From: Escallonia rubra | Lineage: Eukaryota; Streptophyta; Magnoliopsida; Escalloniales; Escalloniaceae | Assembly: GCA_033065855.1 (NCBI GenBank) | Contig: JAVXUO010002032.1 | Coordinates: 186,001-250,000, forward strand | Direction: 5' to 3' | DNA: 64,000 nt | In this document: positions 22,731 to 34,425 of the stretch, piece after piece | How positions within the stretch are numbered: the stretch's first letter is position 1 | Layout: every line of letters starts with the position of its first letter | Program-made: the position numbers and the translations under genes | The notes under the pieces: model-generated | Databases searched by the model: none | Seen by the model: only the letters and a program-made list of their open reading frames with translations | What the model was told of the DNA's origin: nothing

Positions 22731-25700
22731 GGGTCTAATGTGCTCGGCTTTGCGAGCGGAGGCTTAGACCTCGAGTATAGCTCATCTAGTCGGCCGGACG
22801 AGTAGAGGCAGAGGCTTTATAAAGGATTCGAGTGAAGTAGCGTGTCCACTCAGTCTTGTCAAAGTTTCTATCAAGGGGTACAAGGGTAAACTTACCCCCT
22901 GTTGTGTTGATTGATTGTCGCCACGTGTTGGTTGTCCCAACGGTCGTGAGATCTTGGCTATTGGATTACAATAATATCTCTATATAAGGAGAACTCGTTT
23001 TATTTCTCTTCACTTTATTTTTGAGCAGGAGAGACTTCGAGAGGCCTAAATGAGCTTGTCTGCTCGGTCCAGCGAAGTAGGAGTCAATCGGAGTTCTTCT
23101 GCTCAGTCCGACGAGTAGTGAGCTAGAAATTCGAAGGATCTATGCTCTGTGAGGCTTACGTGACTCCTCGAGAAAGGAGTATGAGTGCTCAGCTGGGCCA
23201 AGGTTTAGGCGACTTTTTATAAAGATGAGCATGAGTGCTAGGCTAGACCAATGCAAATGTCCTTAGTGAAGGTGTGCCGAATGATAACTGGCGCTATGAT
23301 GTGTTGAGCTTCTCAAAGTGTTGGTCCTAAAAGTGGCTAAAGCATGGTTGAGGTACTAACGAGTGAGCCTCGTAATATCTCTTCTTAGGCCGTAATAATC
23401 CTGGAATGACGACGCTCCTCATCGTTTAGAAAAAGTGATGTGGCTATTGCAACATTTTTGGTCATTCTTGTGATGCACAAGGCGAGATTGTTCCCGGATT
23501 TGCCGTTTGGGTAACCTTGGACATTGGGTGCAAAAGCTTTCAGCGTGATGATGAGGATAGGTGAGGCGTCACTGAATAGGTTGCCGTTTAATAAGTGGTG
23601 GTTTGTAGTGTTCGATACTTCTAAGAGGGACAATTGATTGAGGTTTGTAACTACTCTAATGATTTTCGCACGGCCTGAACGATGGCTGAACGAGGGGGAC
23701 TATTGACCGAGGTTGTGCTGCTTTAGCCATCGTATGAGGGGGAGTGCAGGCTCTATGTGAGAGTGGAGTGCAGGCTCTGTGTGAGAGTGGTCATCGTCTT
23801 ATATATATGTAGCCCCCTGACTAAGGAGGAATATATGGAATGATTTTTTCTTAGTCATTGTGTGCAGGGCATACTTACAAAACTTTTAAGTACATAGCAT
23901 GTCGACTCAGGTGGACGAACACGTAAAGCTAGATGATCATAGCTTGTTCGCATGGCTGAACGAGAAGATAAAGCTATGGGGACCATGATCTGTTGAAATA
24001 GTGCATGGTCAAAACATCACCGGATGAGCAATAAAAATGGTGTCATATGCTGTCGATATGCTGGCGGGGGATGTGCAATAAACTCTGGCAACTCTGGCAA
24101 GTAAGGCCATTGATTTGCTGGTTGCAAAGGCACAAGCTATCTGGGTTACCGAATGTACTAGTGATGTTATCAGCGTACGTATGCAGTTCTCTTAGAGCTA
24201 TCAGATTGTTGGTAACGTGTGCTCTCTACTGCGAAAATCAGTTTCTCACGTCAAGCCAATATGATGCTATATTTTCCCGTGACATGTTTTTTCCTGTTAC
24301 GAGGGTTTGTACTGCAAACCACTTGATAAGTGAAAAACAAGTTCACAGCCCTTTGTGGCTTTAGTTACGCATAGAGTCTCAGCTGAGCTGATTAAGGTAC
24401 CTATATTTTAACGCTAAGATATGAGTAATAATCATGCTCTGTGACACTATTTCTACCTTGTCCGTTTAGACAGTTGGGATGTGTCGTATTGCGTGACGCA
24501 AGTGATGCATAATAGTAAATTATGAACACTCAGATGGCCTGAAGGCGCTTCGCCAATTGAAGCAATTGGGCGACGCTAGACCAAGAAATGAATAGGTCTA
24601 GGCTAAAGCATTTAAGTAATATGCAGGCATATGTTAAGCATAAAAAGTTATAAGCACTCGAATGGCCTGAAGATGCTCAGCCAATTGAAGCAATTGGGTG
24701 GTACCAGACCAAATAGGTCTACGTAAATATAGGCACATGGAGTGCAGCTTGTTGGCGCTTACAGTTCTCTATAATCGCCTACTACGTAGCGCGTGCCGCC
24801 TATTTTTAATGATGAACATGTGAAACGAAAAGACGAGACTACATGTGTGTAGGCTTTAAAGAAACAAATAAGCTGCATATATGAATAAGACTTAATTATT
24901 GGTCTTAAGGATAACTATGCATAGTTATGGGTACAAACGTAATTCCTTAAAAAGGAAGGTGTGCACCTGATTCTTTGTTCTGTGCCCCAATTTTCTCCTG
25001 CACGAAAGAGGGCAGCCACTGAGTCGCCGGAGCGCGGCCGTCACTGGAGCCATCATCGCGCAGTCAGAGGCAGATCTGGCTGTTTCACCCTCGGGTTATC
25101 AATTGACGATGAAGGCCCTTCGTTGATTGGTCTCCATGGTGGAGGCTTGGGCAAAACACCGGCGGCAGAGGCGTGTGTCTGGCGACGGCAGAAAGTGAAC
25201 GGGAGTGATGGTGGCCTGCTACTCGGTGGCGCCGGTGTGCTTTTGTCGTTACCGCAATTTGTGGTGGTTAGTCCGTGAATGGCGGGGCGTTGGCCGGCGA
25301 TTGTGCGTTGGAGCTGGCGGTGCACCGGATCTGAACGTAACGGTTTGGCAGTGCTGCCGTTGGTCGAGATAAAGTGGCAGTGAAGAGTCGGCCGGAATGG
25401 TGAATGGTGGCAGCAGCCTACCGCATGGTTGCGGTGACGCCACTAGTTGGAGGGGGATTTGTCAAGCCCGTGTTGGCCACAGTGGCCACCGACGGTGGCG
25501 TACAGTGGCGGTCTTCTGTGTTTTTTTTTTCTTTTCTTGTTTGGTGACCGCCAAACTGGGAATGGACATTGCATCATGATAGCTACGTGGTGGTGGTTGT
25601 ATCATATCCGGCAGCTGCAACTATGTTGTGCACCGCGTAGTTGTTGTTTGCGACTCCGATCTTGGACTGAGGTTTCTTTTTTGCGATGGCAGTGGTTCAT

Positions 25701-26738
25701 TAACGGCGGCGGCGGGCTTTTGACAGTGGTTATTATGATGTCGTCCTGGACTTGTGATTTTGTTTAGTGATGGTAGCTTGATTTTCGTCTATCAACCCAT
25801 GGTGATGGCTCAAAAACTGTTTGTTGATGTTTTCGGCGAACTGTTGTACAAAATGCTTCACGGTAGCAGTAATGCAATGTTGATCCCAACGAAAAACTGA
25901 TCTTTGGGCGTCTGTTGATCTCATTTCTATCTTTTGAAACGGTGTGCTATCGTAGATGGTCGCAGTTTGTGCGGTTGGTTGACATGCCGGTAGTAGCGTG
26001 GAGTTGGACGGAATAGATTTGGCGGGGAGTTGGCCGGATTGACGCCGGTAGCTTGCCCCTCATTGTGACAGTGAATCAATGGAATTGTTGTTGTTAGCGT
26101 CGGAGTGAAGTGAGCTTGCGAGGTGGTGGATCTTCCGGGCTATCAAACAGCAGCGTCAACGATGTTGTCACGAATCTGGTGCAGCGGCGGCCCAGTTGGG
26201 TGGTTATTGTCACGTCTGGTGGCTGGCTGTGATTTATCCGGTTGTGACACGGGTGATACTGGCCGGTCGGGGTGGTGATTGATGTGGCCGATTTATGGTG
26301 GATTTGCTGCGACACTTCTTCTTGGCGATGTCGCATATTATGACGGTGAGACATCGGGAGTTTGAACGGCGATGCGGCAACGTGGTCATTCGAATGCAAC
26401 ACTGCTGGTCGCGAAAGCAGTGGGTTGGTGACTGAATAAGGAGGTGCTGGTAACGACAGCCCCTTGGTTGTGATTTTCTTGGCACTGTTGATTTTGTTGC
26501 TGCTAATGATCATGCACAGGCACTGGATGATGGCAGTTGAGTCTGCTTCCCGAGATCGGTTGTAGCCTCGTAGGGGCGTCGTTGGGTGGTAATGCTGTTG
26601 AGGCCCACCGAAGGTATCATGACCGTTCGGAGCACTGTCGGTGTTGTGGATCATTTTTTCAGCATTCTGAATTCCCATGCTTTGCTGACATGTCTGCTAG
26701 ATCTGCTTCGCTAGTCGGTCCCACGGATGGCGTCAAAA
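22731..26738. other. Interior of the LARD-like element, no recognised coding
   Basis: Contents: decayed relatives of the 73-bp unit; two related blocks at about 24530-24600 and 24650-24725 sharing CCAATTGAAGCAATTGGG, which is itself partly palindromic; a segment at about 24260-24370 resembling 61350-61480; and GC-rich DNA at 24960-26700 with several frames under 200 codons. The longest minus frame (26094-26678, 194 codons), just inside the primer-binding site, sits where gag would be. It shows no zinc knuckle or capsid pattern that I recognise. Confidence 0.6.
26717..26738 (-). other. Putative primer-binding site of the LARD-like element
   Basis: Read on the minus strand directly after the CA end of the LTR: TTTTGACGCCATCCGTGGGA. 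It resembles the (T)TGGCGCC-GT-C/T-GTGGG type of site in plant retroelements. A comparable GATTGGTGACATCCGTGG follows the LTR-like sequence ending at 59031. Confidence 0.6.
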
Positions 26739-27207
26739 TGTTGTGACCAAAAATTGACCGGTACCGAACGAGCATCGATTGGGACCAAACGAGCACGCGA
26801 GCAGACCTGCAAAGCACAACATGAGCAAACGGTGACGCGCCGGGACCCCCGGAGGGGGCTCCGGCGGGGAGTCTCCGATGCTTAAGTCAGTAAGCAATTT
26901 TAGAGAGAATATCTGAATATATTAGATAATCAGAACTTACCCTTTTCTCCATTTTTCACTTCCATTTTATAGGAATGTCTTAAAGGGCCCCTTACTTAAT
27001 GGGGAGTTTCTAGCTTTTATGGGGAGTTCACAAAATGGGAGAGTGGGAGAGTTCACAAAATTCATGGGTGATTATTGCCCATAATGGGAGAGTGGGAGAG
27101 TGGGTAAATGCCACTTCCCATCTCTTCAAGAGTCATGGGGTGGTTTCGAAACTCTCTGGTGGCGACACGTGTCGCTTTCCCACATGTGTATATTTTTACC
27201 CATATCA
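26739..27207 (-). repeat. LTR of the LARD-like element (5' LTR in element orientation)
   Basis: 469 bp, TGTTGTGACC to CCCATATCA on the + strand, followed by the target duplication CTACG. It pairs with 20797-21265. Confidence 0.9.
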
Positions 27208-27384
27208 CTACGTGTTTCATATTTCTGTACCTCCCCAACAGATTCTGCATATCTTCCCCCCGCCCTAATTCCCCACCCTCTACAAAAAGATATATAATTC
27301 TTTTTATTGCTCATTTCTCTGCATTCCCTGCCTCCCTCCACCTCTATCTTTTGTGCACATTGTTATTCAATTACATGAATTCAC

Positions 27385-27905
27385 ATTGGAGGATGGTTTG
27401 ACTCGGATGGTATTTCACCCACTTCTTCTCCTATAAAAGGTTCTTCTCCTATAAAAGGAGAAGTTGGCCACACAACACAGTACACATCAAACATCATTGA
27501 GAAGCATTAGCCATTGAGAGCTAAATCCAGTGAGTTAGCCACTTAGAGCTAAAAAGGGTGTTAGGCATTTAAAGCCTATGATTGTAGCTCAAATGTTAGA
27601 GTATTAAGTGATTTTGTAATAGCACTAGTGAGTGAGAAAAATCACAGAGAGTTTTTATTCACTGAGAGAAATAGTGAGGTGAGGTGTGGGTGTATTCAGG
27701 AATTAGGTATAAGTGACCGAGTGATAGTTCCCTTGTAACTTCTCCACTTTCTAGTGCAACATTCTCGCTATCTTCATGTGGACGTAGGAAAGAGGACGAA
27801 CCACGTTAAATATCTGTGTCCATATTTTTGTGTCTCGTAATTTTTATATTTTCTCTTTTTCTTGTTGTGCTAGTTATACCTGTTTTAGGTGTTAAAATCC
27901 CAACA
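27385..27905 (+). promoter_or_regulatory. Copia 5' LTR with a duplicated TATA box
   Basis: It contains an 18-bp tandem duplication TTCTTCTCCTATAAAAGG (about 27423-27458), giving two TATA boxes 18 bp apart. An A-rich leader with GAGAGCTAAA-type repeats (27510-27570) follows. It ends CCCAACA at 27905, two bases before the primer-binding site. The start at about 27385 is an estimate. Confidence 0.6.
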
Positions 27906-27954
27906 ACTGGTATCAAGAACTTTGATGTATCAACTTTATCATTTTTTTATAAAG

Positions 27955-28697
27955 ATGACTGGTCCAAACTACGGGGTTGAGAAATTCAATGGTCATGATG
28001 GATTTTCCCTCTGGCAAAGAAAAATGAGAGATCTTATTCAAGAAGGTGTACACAGGGCACTTCAAAAAAAGAAGCCAGATAATCTTCAAATTGAAGATTG
28101 GGAAGACATGGACGAGAAGGCAGGCAGTTTGATCCGACTTAATTTGTCAGATGAAGTTTTGAACAATGTGAATGATGTTCACAAGGCCGCGGAAATTTGG
28201 AGAAAGCTAGAAAGCTTGTACATGGTGAAAAACATGACAAATAAGCTTTACTTGAAAAGAAAGTTGTATGCATTACAGATGAAGGAAGGTATGAATTTTT
28301 TGGCGCATTTAAATATCTTCAATGATATAATTACTCAATTGGCGAATATTGAGGAGAAGGATAAAGCATTGGCTCTCCTGGCGTCATTACCCATATCCTA
28401 TGATCTGATAATTTGGTTACTACCTTGTTACATAGGATGGATACTCTCTTTTTACATGACGTTACTTCATCTCTCTTACTTCAAGAGAAAATGAAAAAGA
28501 TAGAGCCGCAGACACTTGTTACTGAAAACAGAAGCAAAAGTAACAATCAAAGCCGTGATAAATTCAAAGGTAGATCTAGAAGTAGATCTAGAGGCAAGTC
28601 TCGATCTGAAGAAAGACGGAAGTGCTACTATTGTGGCAAAGAAAAGCACATAAAAAGAAATTGTTATGTGTGGAAATGCGAAACAAAAGAAAATTAG
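27955..28697 (+). pseudogene. Copia gag with CCHC zinc knuckle, frameshifted
   Basis: The frame from ATG 27955 reads a typical Copia gag (EKFNGHDGFSLWQRKMRDLI, later EIWRKLESLY and MTNKLYLKRKLYALQMKEG). A frameshift at about 28415-28490 moves the rest to another frame. That frame has an Arg/Ser-rich stretch and the nucleic-acid-binding knuckle CYYCGKEKHIKRNC (CX2CX4HX4C, about 28623-28664). A TAG at 28695 ends it. Confidence 0.85.
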
Positions 28698-28799
28698 ACA
28701 AAGGCTAATGATAACGGCACTTCAACCATTATCTCTTAAGGAGACCTTGTAGCTTCTACTTTCCAAGAAAAAAGGTGTAATCATGTTGCAAGTCACGAA

Positions 28800-29345
28800 A
28801 TCGAGTGGGTGGTAGATTCTGCAGCATCTTATCACGCTACTCCAACAAAGGAATATATCACGTCGTACAAAGTAGGAGACTTTGGCTACATGAAGATGGG
28901 TAACAGTAGCAGTGCAACTATAGCTAGAATTGGTGACGTGTGCTTAAAAACCAACGTGGGATGCACACTCACTTTGAAGGATGTACGGAATATTCCTGAT
29001 TTGTGCCTTAATCTGATCTCAACCACGCTCTGGATCTCGCAGGCTACCACAGTCATTTTGGTAGCGGTAAATATAAACTCACTAAAGGGTCTTTGGTAGC
29101 TGCAAGAGGAACTGCTTGTTGCACTTTGTACAAGACTCATACAAAGGCGTGTAGCAACAGTTTACTTGCAGGAGAAGGTGACTCCTCACCAAATTTGTAG
29201 CACAGACGGATGGCGCACATGAGCGAGATGGGATTGCAGATTTTGGCAAAAAAATCCCTTATTCTTTTTGCCAAAGATACACCACTAAACCCTTGCGATT
29301 ATTGCTTATTTGGCAAGCAACACAGAGTCTCTTTTCAGAAGTCAT
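28800..29345 (+). pseudogene. Copia protease and integrase zinc-finger remnants
   Basis: WVVDSAASYHATPTKEYI (about 28807-28860) is the aspartic protease active-site region with D-S-A in place of the more common D-S/T-G/A. GNSSSATIARIGDVCL and LKDVRNIPDLCLNLIS follow. The HHCC integrase zinc-finger remnant is at about 29216-29340 (HMSEMGLQIL, then CDYCLFGKQHRVSF). Stops and frame changes separate the parts. Confidence 0.75.
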
Positions 29346-30090
29346 CGTAAAGAAAGAAAAATTTGCTCGAGATGGTTTATTTTGATGTATGTGGTCCTAT
29401 TGAGGTGGAGTCCCTGGGTGGCAACAGATATTTTGTCACATTTATTGATGATGCTTCAAGAAATCTGTGGGTGTATTTCTTGAAGACGAAAAACAGGTGT
29501 TTCAGAATTTTTCATGCTATGGTGATGGAAAGGGAAATAGTGAAATCCCTAAAGTGCCTCCGCACTTATAATGGAAGGTGAGTACACTTCGATCAAGTTC
29601 AGAAAGTACCCCTCGAAGTATGGCATTCAAGTTGAAAAGACAGTACCTGGCACTCCTCAATAAAATGATATAATAGAAAGAATGAACCGCATAATTGTTG
29701 AGAAAGCAAGACGCATGCTAAAGATGACTAATTTGCCTAAATCATTATGGGGTGAATATGTTCATACGGCATGGTATCTGATCAATAGATCTCCATCAGC
29801 TCCCCTTGACTTTGACATTCCTGAGAGAGTGTGGACCTGGTGGAATGTGTCCTACTCTTATTTGAAGGTATTTGGTTGCGAAGCATTTGCACATGTACCT
29901 AAGGAGCAAAGGTTGAAGCTGGATGATAAGGCTATTCCGTGCATCTTTATTGGCTACGGTGATGTTGAGTTTGGATATAGGTTATGGGATCCTGAGAGAA
30001 AGAAGATCATCATATCAGGGATGTGGTGTTCTATGAGCACGAGATTACCACAGACTCAAGATCTGTCAATCCAAAAGTTGTAGCAGATGG
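29346..30090 (+). pseudogene. Copia integrase catalytic core, interrupted
   Basis: The core starts with VYFDVCGPIEVESLGGNRYF and FVTFIDDASRNLWVYFLK, matching the first two acidic positions of the DDE triad. The frame breaks at 29581. It resumes at 29682 with MNRIIVEKARRMLKMTNLPK, including the conserved E, and continues with the GKQ/tether-like FGCEAFAHVPKEQRLKLDDK and CIFIGYG. It is inactive as read. Confidence 0.85.
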
Positions 30091-30339
30091 TGTTACTAGG
30101 TTTAAACCAATATCTTCTCAATCATATACTTTCATAGATGGTGGAGGTATTCTAGAAGAAGAACCTAATGCAAAAGATGAGCAAACACTAGCTGATGATA
30201 GTGATATGCCCGATTATAAAGTTGTCGAGCAGGGTGAGCAAACCCCTCCACCAATGGTTGTATAACCTCAAGTCAAGAGGTCCATAAGGGAGCATAGACC
30301 ATCCACAAGGTACCCACGTTCAGACTATGTTTTGGTTAC

Positions 30340-30657
30340 AGCAGATGGCAAACCAGAAACTTTTCATAAAGCGCAATCTCATAAAGACAAGGACTAATGG
30401 CTGAAGATCATGCAAGAAGACATGAGTTCCTTGCAGAAAATTAATACTTATGAGTTGGTGGAGCTTCCGAAAGGCAGAAAAGCCTTAAAGAACAAATGAG
30501 TGTTCAAGTTAAAGAAAGATGGTGAAAGGCTAGTGAAGTACAAAGCCAAATTGGTGGTCAAAGGTTATGGCCAGAAAAAAGGTATTGACTTCGATGAGAT
30601 TTTCTTCTCGGTTGTGAAGATGAGCTCTATTTGTATTATTTTAGGTCTAGCTATTAC
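30340..30657 (+). pseudogene. Copia reverse transcriptase, N-terminal fragment
   Basis: After a stop-broken linker, FKLKKDGERLVKYKAKLVVK (from 30503) and GYGQKKGIDFDEIF are the start of the RVT_2 domain. Similarity ends after ILGLA at about 30655. The YVDD active site is absent. The TGA at 30498-30500 sits where the family usually has Trp. Confidence 0.8.
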
Positions 30658-30689
30658 CAAGATGTTTGTTAATTTCTTTTACTTATAAA

Positions 30690-31744
30690 GATTGTCCAAA
30701 TTAAGATGATAATTTTCTATTAGCGTGAGTTTTTTTCAAGTTTAAATTAAGATGTATTTGTCTTGCTTATTGGTAAATGATCGAGTGTCATATATTCACA
30801 CACAAACGATTTAGGTAAAGCTCTTTTATAGTCACAAGTTGAAAGCCTTGATGATTGTTATATATTCTTGCACTAAGATGGTTTTGATCATAAGAACATC
30901 AATATATATTTATGAGGATGTTGCTATATCCATTAGAAAACAGAATGAGAAACTTTTTAAGGCTTCTCACCCTTTTCTTAAAGTGAAAGGTAGCAAGTAG
31001 TTATATATTTTTGGGTCAAATCTACTTTTGTTTCTCTTTGTAGTCATAAGATTGCAGTACCTTATATAACTATTTGCATACTCAGTGGTTGTGCAAATTG
31101 CAGCAGCAGAGTTTAGATGAGATGTCTAAACAAATATCAAAGGAACTATTGTATGATGGTAATCCCCTTTAATCATGTGTCGAATTGATGTGGTGGAGAT
31201 CAAAATTTACTCAATTGAATTTTGCTGTAGCTAATTCTTAATTAGAAGAGAATAAGATGGAATGAACAAAAAGGGGATTGCTTTATATTCTCGACATTTA
31301 TTTTTGAGATATGAGATAAATAAAAGATGTTGAATTTAGTGCAATTTAAATTTACAATTCAATGGCAGAATCAGATCAACTCAATCAAGCTATAAGTATA
31401 GATGTGATACATGATTGGTGTTAAAGAAGTTGAATGGTTAACTAAAAGTTGAAGGGTTTCAATTAATTTTGGGGAGAAGACTCGTGCATCTAGAATTTTA
31501 GCAATTCAAAATTAACTTTGAGAGAGAAATCATGCATCTAGCATGGAGAGATGAAGAGTTTTTCACGGGCCATGACATTTATTTATGAATGATTACAACT
31601 AGGTCAATCATGGCACTAAAAAAAGCAATGAGAATAGTTTTGTCCAAAAATAATTTACATCTATCCACACTTTTATAAGTAGTATATATGTTTTCCTATT
31701 TTTTGTTAAATATCATGTAAGAAGTGATTAAGAGTTATACAATG
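30690..31744. other. AT-rich sequence after the Copia truncation, no gene seen
   Basis: No coding similarity, RNA gene or clean transposon end. The Copia break point has no recognisable neighbour. Confidence 0.55.
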
Positions 31745-32529
31745 TAGAATTGTACACGCATCGCATGTGCACGGCAGCTCGTACTATATATAAAGATAAT
31801 GGACAGTTTGGTGTAACACATCTTTTAGTGTTACATGTGTTCCTTGGCGACAAGTGACACAGTAGCTGAGTGAAACGTGACATGCAAAAATATCAAATAT
31901 TTAAAATTTTAAAAAAGTGGTAATTATTCTTTATAAGTAACCAACTTTCCACATGCATTGCACGTGGCACAAAAATTATCTATCTAATATCATAACACTT
32001 GGCACTCCAATAAATTTTTTACAAAGTGATACAAAAAATCGTTTAAATAGTAAATAATTACTTATAAAGAGATGTTTGCTTTTCACAATATAACATTCAT
32101 TTTACTTAATGTGATAATAAACACTTATACATGATGCTTGATTTCTTTAACAAAATATATATTATTAACTTTATTTTTGCACGCGCATCACATGTGCCAC
32201 CTATTTTGATGTTAGATACTTACCCATGTAAAGTTATGAAAGTTGGCATTGTAAGAAAGTTTTTGACAAAATAGTAAATAACTACCTATAAGTACATATT
32301 TGGTCTCAACAATTTAATACTCTCTATCATTTTATTGCATGTGAAAATAAACACTTACACGCTGTTCACAACCTATTCTGGTCGCACACAAAAGCCCACT
32401 GAGGGTCCTATTTTGCGCAACACAATGACACAGTCAACGAATTTTCAACGCTTCCAACCGGTCAATCACAATGCATCATCAAGCTTCAACCGTCGTACGT
32501 TGCCCGTCGGCACGCCTTGACACTTGGCC

Positions 32530-32770
32530 AAAGAGGTTGGCCTTGGCCTTCCCGTTGGCGTCGGTCTCGGCCTCGACCTTCCCCTTGGGGTCTGCCTCGG
32601 CCTCGGCCTTCCTTTTGGGATCAGCCTTGGCCTCGGCCTTCCCCTTGGGGTCTGCCTCAGCCTGCCCCCTTGGGGTCTGCCTCAGCCTGCCCCCTTGGGG
32701 TCGGCCTCAGCCTTCCCCTAGGGTTGGCCTTGGCCTTCCCCCAAGGGTTGGCCTTTAGCCTCCCCCCTTA
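32530..32770. repeat. GC-rich minisatellite (CTTGGGGTCTGCCTC)
   Basis: Tandem variants of CGGCCTTCCCCTTGGGGTCT and CAGCCTGCCCCCTTGGGGTC, with ~30-bp spacing. Open frames on several readings here (Pro-, Leu- and Gly-rich) arise from the repeat. Confidence 0.8.
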
Positions 32771-33479
32771 GCACCGTCACTTCACTTCAGGGACCATGCA
32801 TCGTCCGCGACCCCCGTAGCCCACGTCCGGGGCCTTACTCCGTGATGCTCGTTGCCCATCGCCCGAGGGCAGTCTCAACGACCCCCATCGACAGTGCCTG
32901 CGCACCGACTCTGCGATGCTTCTAGCCCGTCGCTCGAGCGCCGTCTCTGAGACACTCGTCGCCTGGGCGTCGTCTCAGCGACCCCTGTCGCCCGCGTCCA
33001 CACGTCGTCTTAGCGACCCCCGTTACCCGTGCGCTGACTCCATGACGCTCGTCGCCGGTCACCAGGGCACCGTCTCCGCAACGCTTCTCACCGGTCGTCG
33101 GGACGCCGTCTCCGTGACCCCCCTCGCCCGTACCCGCACGTCGTCTCAATGACGCTCATCGCCCCTCGCCCTCAGGCTCTTTGTCACACTATCGTGCCCC
33201 CGCACCTTACTCACTCCGTCGTGCCTATACACCGCGCCATTGATACAGCCGTGCCCCAGGCTCTCGATCACACTACTGTGCCCTCGACACCATACACACT
33301 CTATCGCGCTCATGCGTTGTGCCACTTATACAGTCGTGCCCCCTGGCTCTTTGTCGTACTACCATGCACCTTGCATTGGTCCATCCTTTTACCACACCAT
33401 GTGCATATTTCCTTGGCCGTGGAACATGTTTCGACCCACTCTCCGGACTATGTAGGATCCTGTGGGGACATGCGACTCC

Positions 33480-34030
33480 TCCGGGACATTATCTCTGCTA
33501 GGGAGCTCTAAGTGCTCTGGCATGAAGACTCTCATTCCGCCAAGTAGACGGATCCTCCGGGATGCTACCTCGGCGCTCTCCGAGTGCTCTGGCACAAGGA
33601 CTCATCTGGTGGGATATGCAACTCCTCCGGGACACTATCTCCGCCAGGAAGCTTTTTAACTCCCCTTTTGCCAGGTAAACGGCTCCTCCAACATGCTACC
33701 TTGATGCGCTCCGAGTGCTCTAGCACAAGGACTCACACGTAGGGATAGGCGACTCCTCAGGGACACTATCTCTGCCAATGAGCTTTTTAACTCCCCTTCC
33801 GTCAGGTAGACGGCTCCTCTGGGATGCTACCTTGACGCGCTCCGAGTGCTCTGACATAAGGACTCACCCCTAGGGATAGGCTCGCTCTTTAAGACACTAT
33901 CTCTGCCAGGGAGCTCTAAGTGCTCCGGCACGAAGACCCCCCCTTCCGCCAAGTAGACGGATCCTCTGGGATGCTACTTCGGCCCGCGGGATAGACGACT
34001 TCTCTAGGGACACTATCTTCGCCAGGGTGT
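33480..34030. repeat. Degenerate 115-147-bp tandem repeat
   Basis: GGGACACTATCTCTGCCAGG-type motifs recur at about 33482, 33629, 33760, 33889 and 34005. CTCCGAGTGCTCTGGCAC and GTAGACGG(A/C)TCCTC lie between them. The region before it (32810-33200) is also built of short diverged CGTCGCC-rich repeats. Confidence 0.7.
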
Positions 34031-34410
34031 CTGTGTGACTGGCCTACGTGTTCTGGCACTGGGGGCTTCATTAGCACCCCTAGGGACTATGACCCGCGTG
34101 TCACTCCGAGACGGGAGCAGGTCTCCGGAGGGCGCCTAGTTCACCAAGCAGTTGGGCGTCTGGTCTTCCCCACCGCTGTCAGGCCTGTGGGACTCTGTAA
34201 GGGTTTGGATTGGTGGCTAGATCAAGGGGGTTCTCTGGCCATATCGACATTGTGGGAGCCAGTCTTTCCAGACAGAAAAAGTGACACTGTGAGGAGTAGG
34301 CCGGTTGAATATGCGATCTGACAGTCCGTGGAGTACCGACACCTGTGGACCCCTCGGTGACGTGTCACTCCCGGGAGGCACCACGTGTCGGCTTATGACA
34401 TCTTCATCTC

Positions 34411-34425
34411 AACCTCTATAAATAG
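34411..34425 (+). promoter_or_regulatory. TATA box of the probable solo LTR
   Basis: ACCTCTATAAATAGGGG is a strong plant-type TATA context, placed about 310 bp before the LTR end. Confidence 0.5.

Larger units (their letters stand above)
20797..27207 (-). mobile_element. Non-autonomous LTR retroelement (LARD-like), 6.4 kb, complete
   Basis: Two direct repeats of exactly 469 bp (20797-21265 and 26739-27207) begin TG and end CA and are flanked by the 5-bp duplication CTACG (20792-20796 and 27208-27212). Orientation is minus. Reading that way, the first LTR is followed by TTTTGACGCCATCCGTGGGA, a plausible primer-binding site resembling the TGGCGCCGT-type sites of plant retroelements. The other LTR is preceded by the purine tract GGAATGGGGGGCAAA. 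The interior lacks recognisable gag, protease, integrase or reverse transcriptase. It holds a 73-bp tandem array and GC-rich sequence. It must have moved with enzymes supplied by another element. Confidence 0.88.
27385..30657 (+). mobile_element. Ty1/Copia retrotransposon, 3'-truncated and decayed
   Basis: A probable 5' LTR (about 27385-27905, ending CCCAACA) is followed by the primer-binding site TGGTATCAAGAAC (initiator-Met tRNA type). Decayed gag, protease, integrase and the start of reverse transcriptase follow in Copia order. Similarity stops inside reverse transcriptase at about 30657; the rest of RT, RNase H and the 3' LTR are absent. The left LTR boundary is approximate because there is no second LTR to compare. 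Confidence 0.85.

Noticed and set aside
24961..26746. Possible gag or host genes in the GC-rich part of the LARD-like element
   Set aside because: Frames on both strands are short, low-complexity and without capsid, zinc-knuckle or enzyme motifs.
20797..27207. Plus-strand orientation for the LARD-like element
   Set aside because: On the plus strand the LTR would be followed by TTTGCCCCCC, which is not a primer site; the purine tract and primer-site pattern fit only the minus orientation.
32471..33659. Several overlapping + and - frames up to 120 codons
   Set aside because: Produced by GC-rich minisatellites inside the probable solo LTR; no domain pattern, and frames overlap on all readings.
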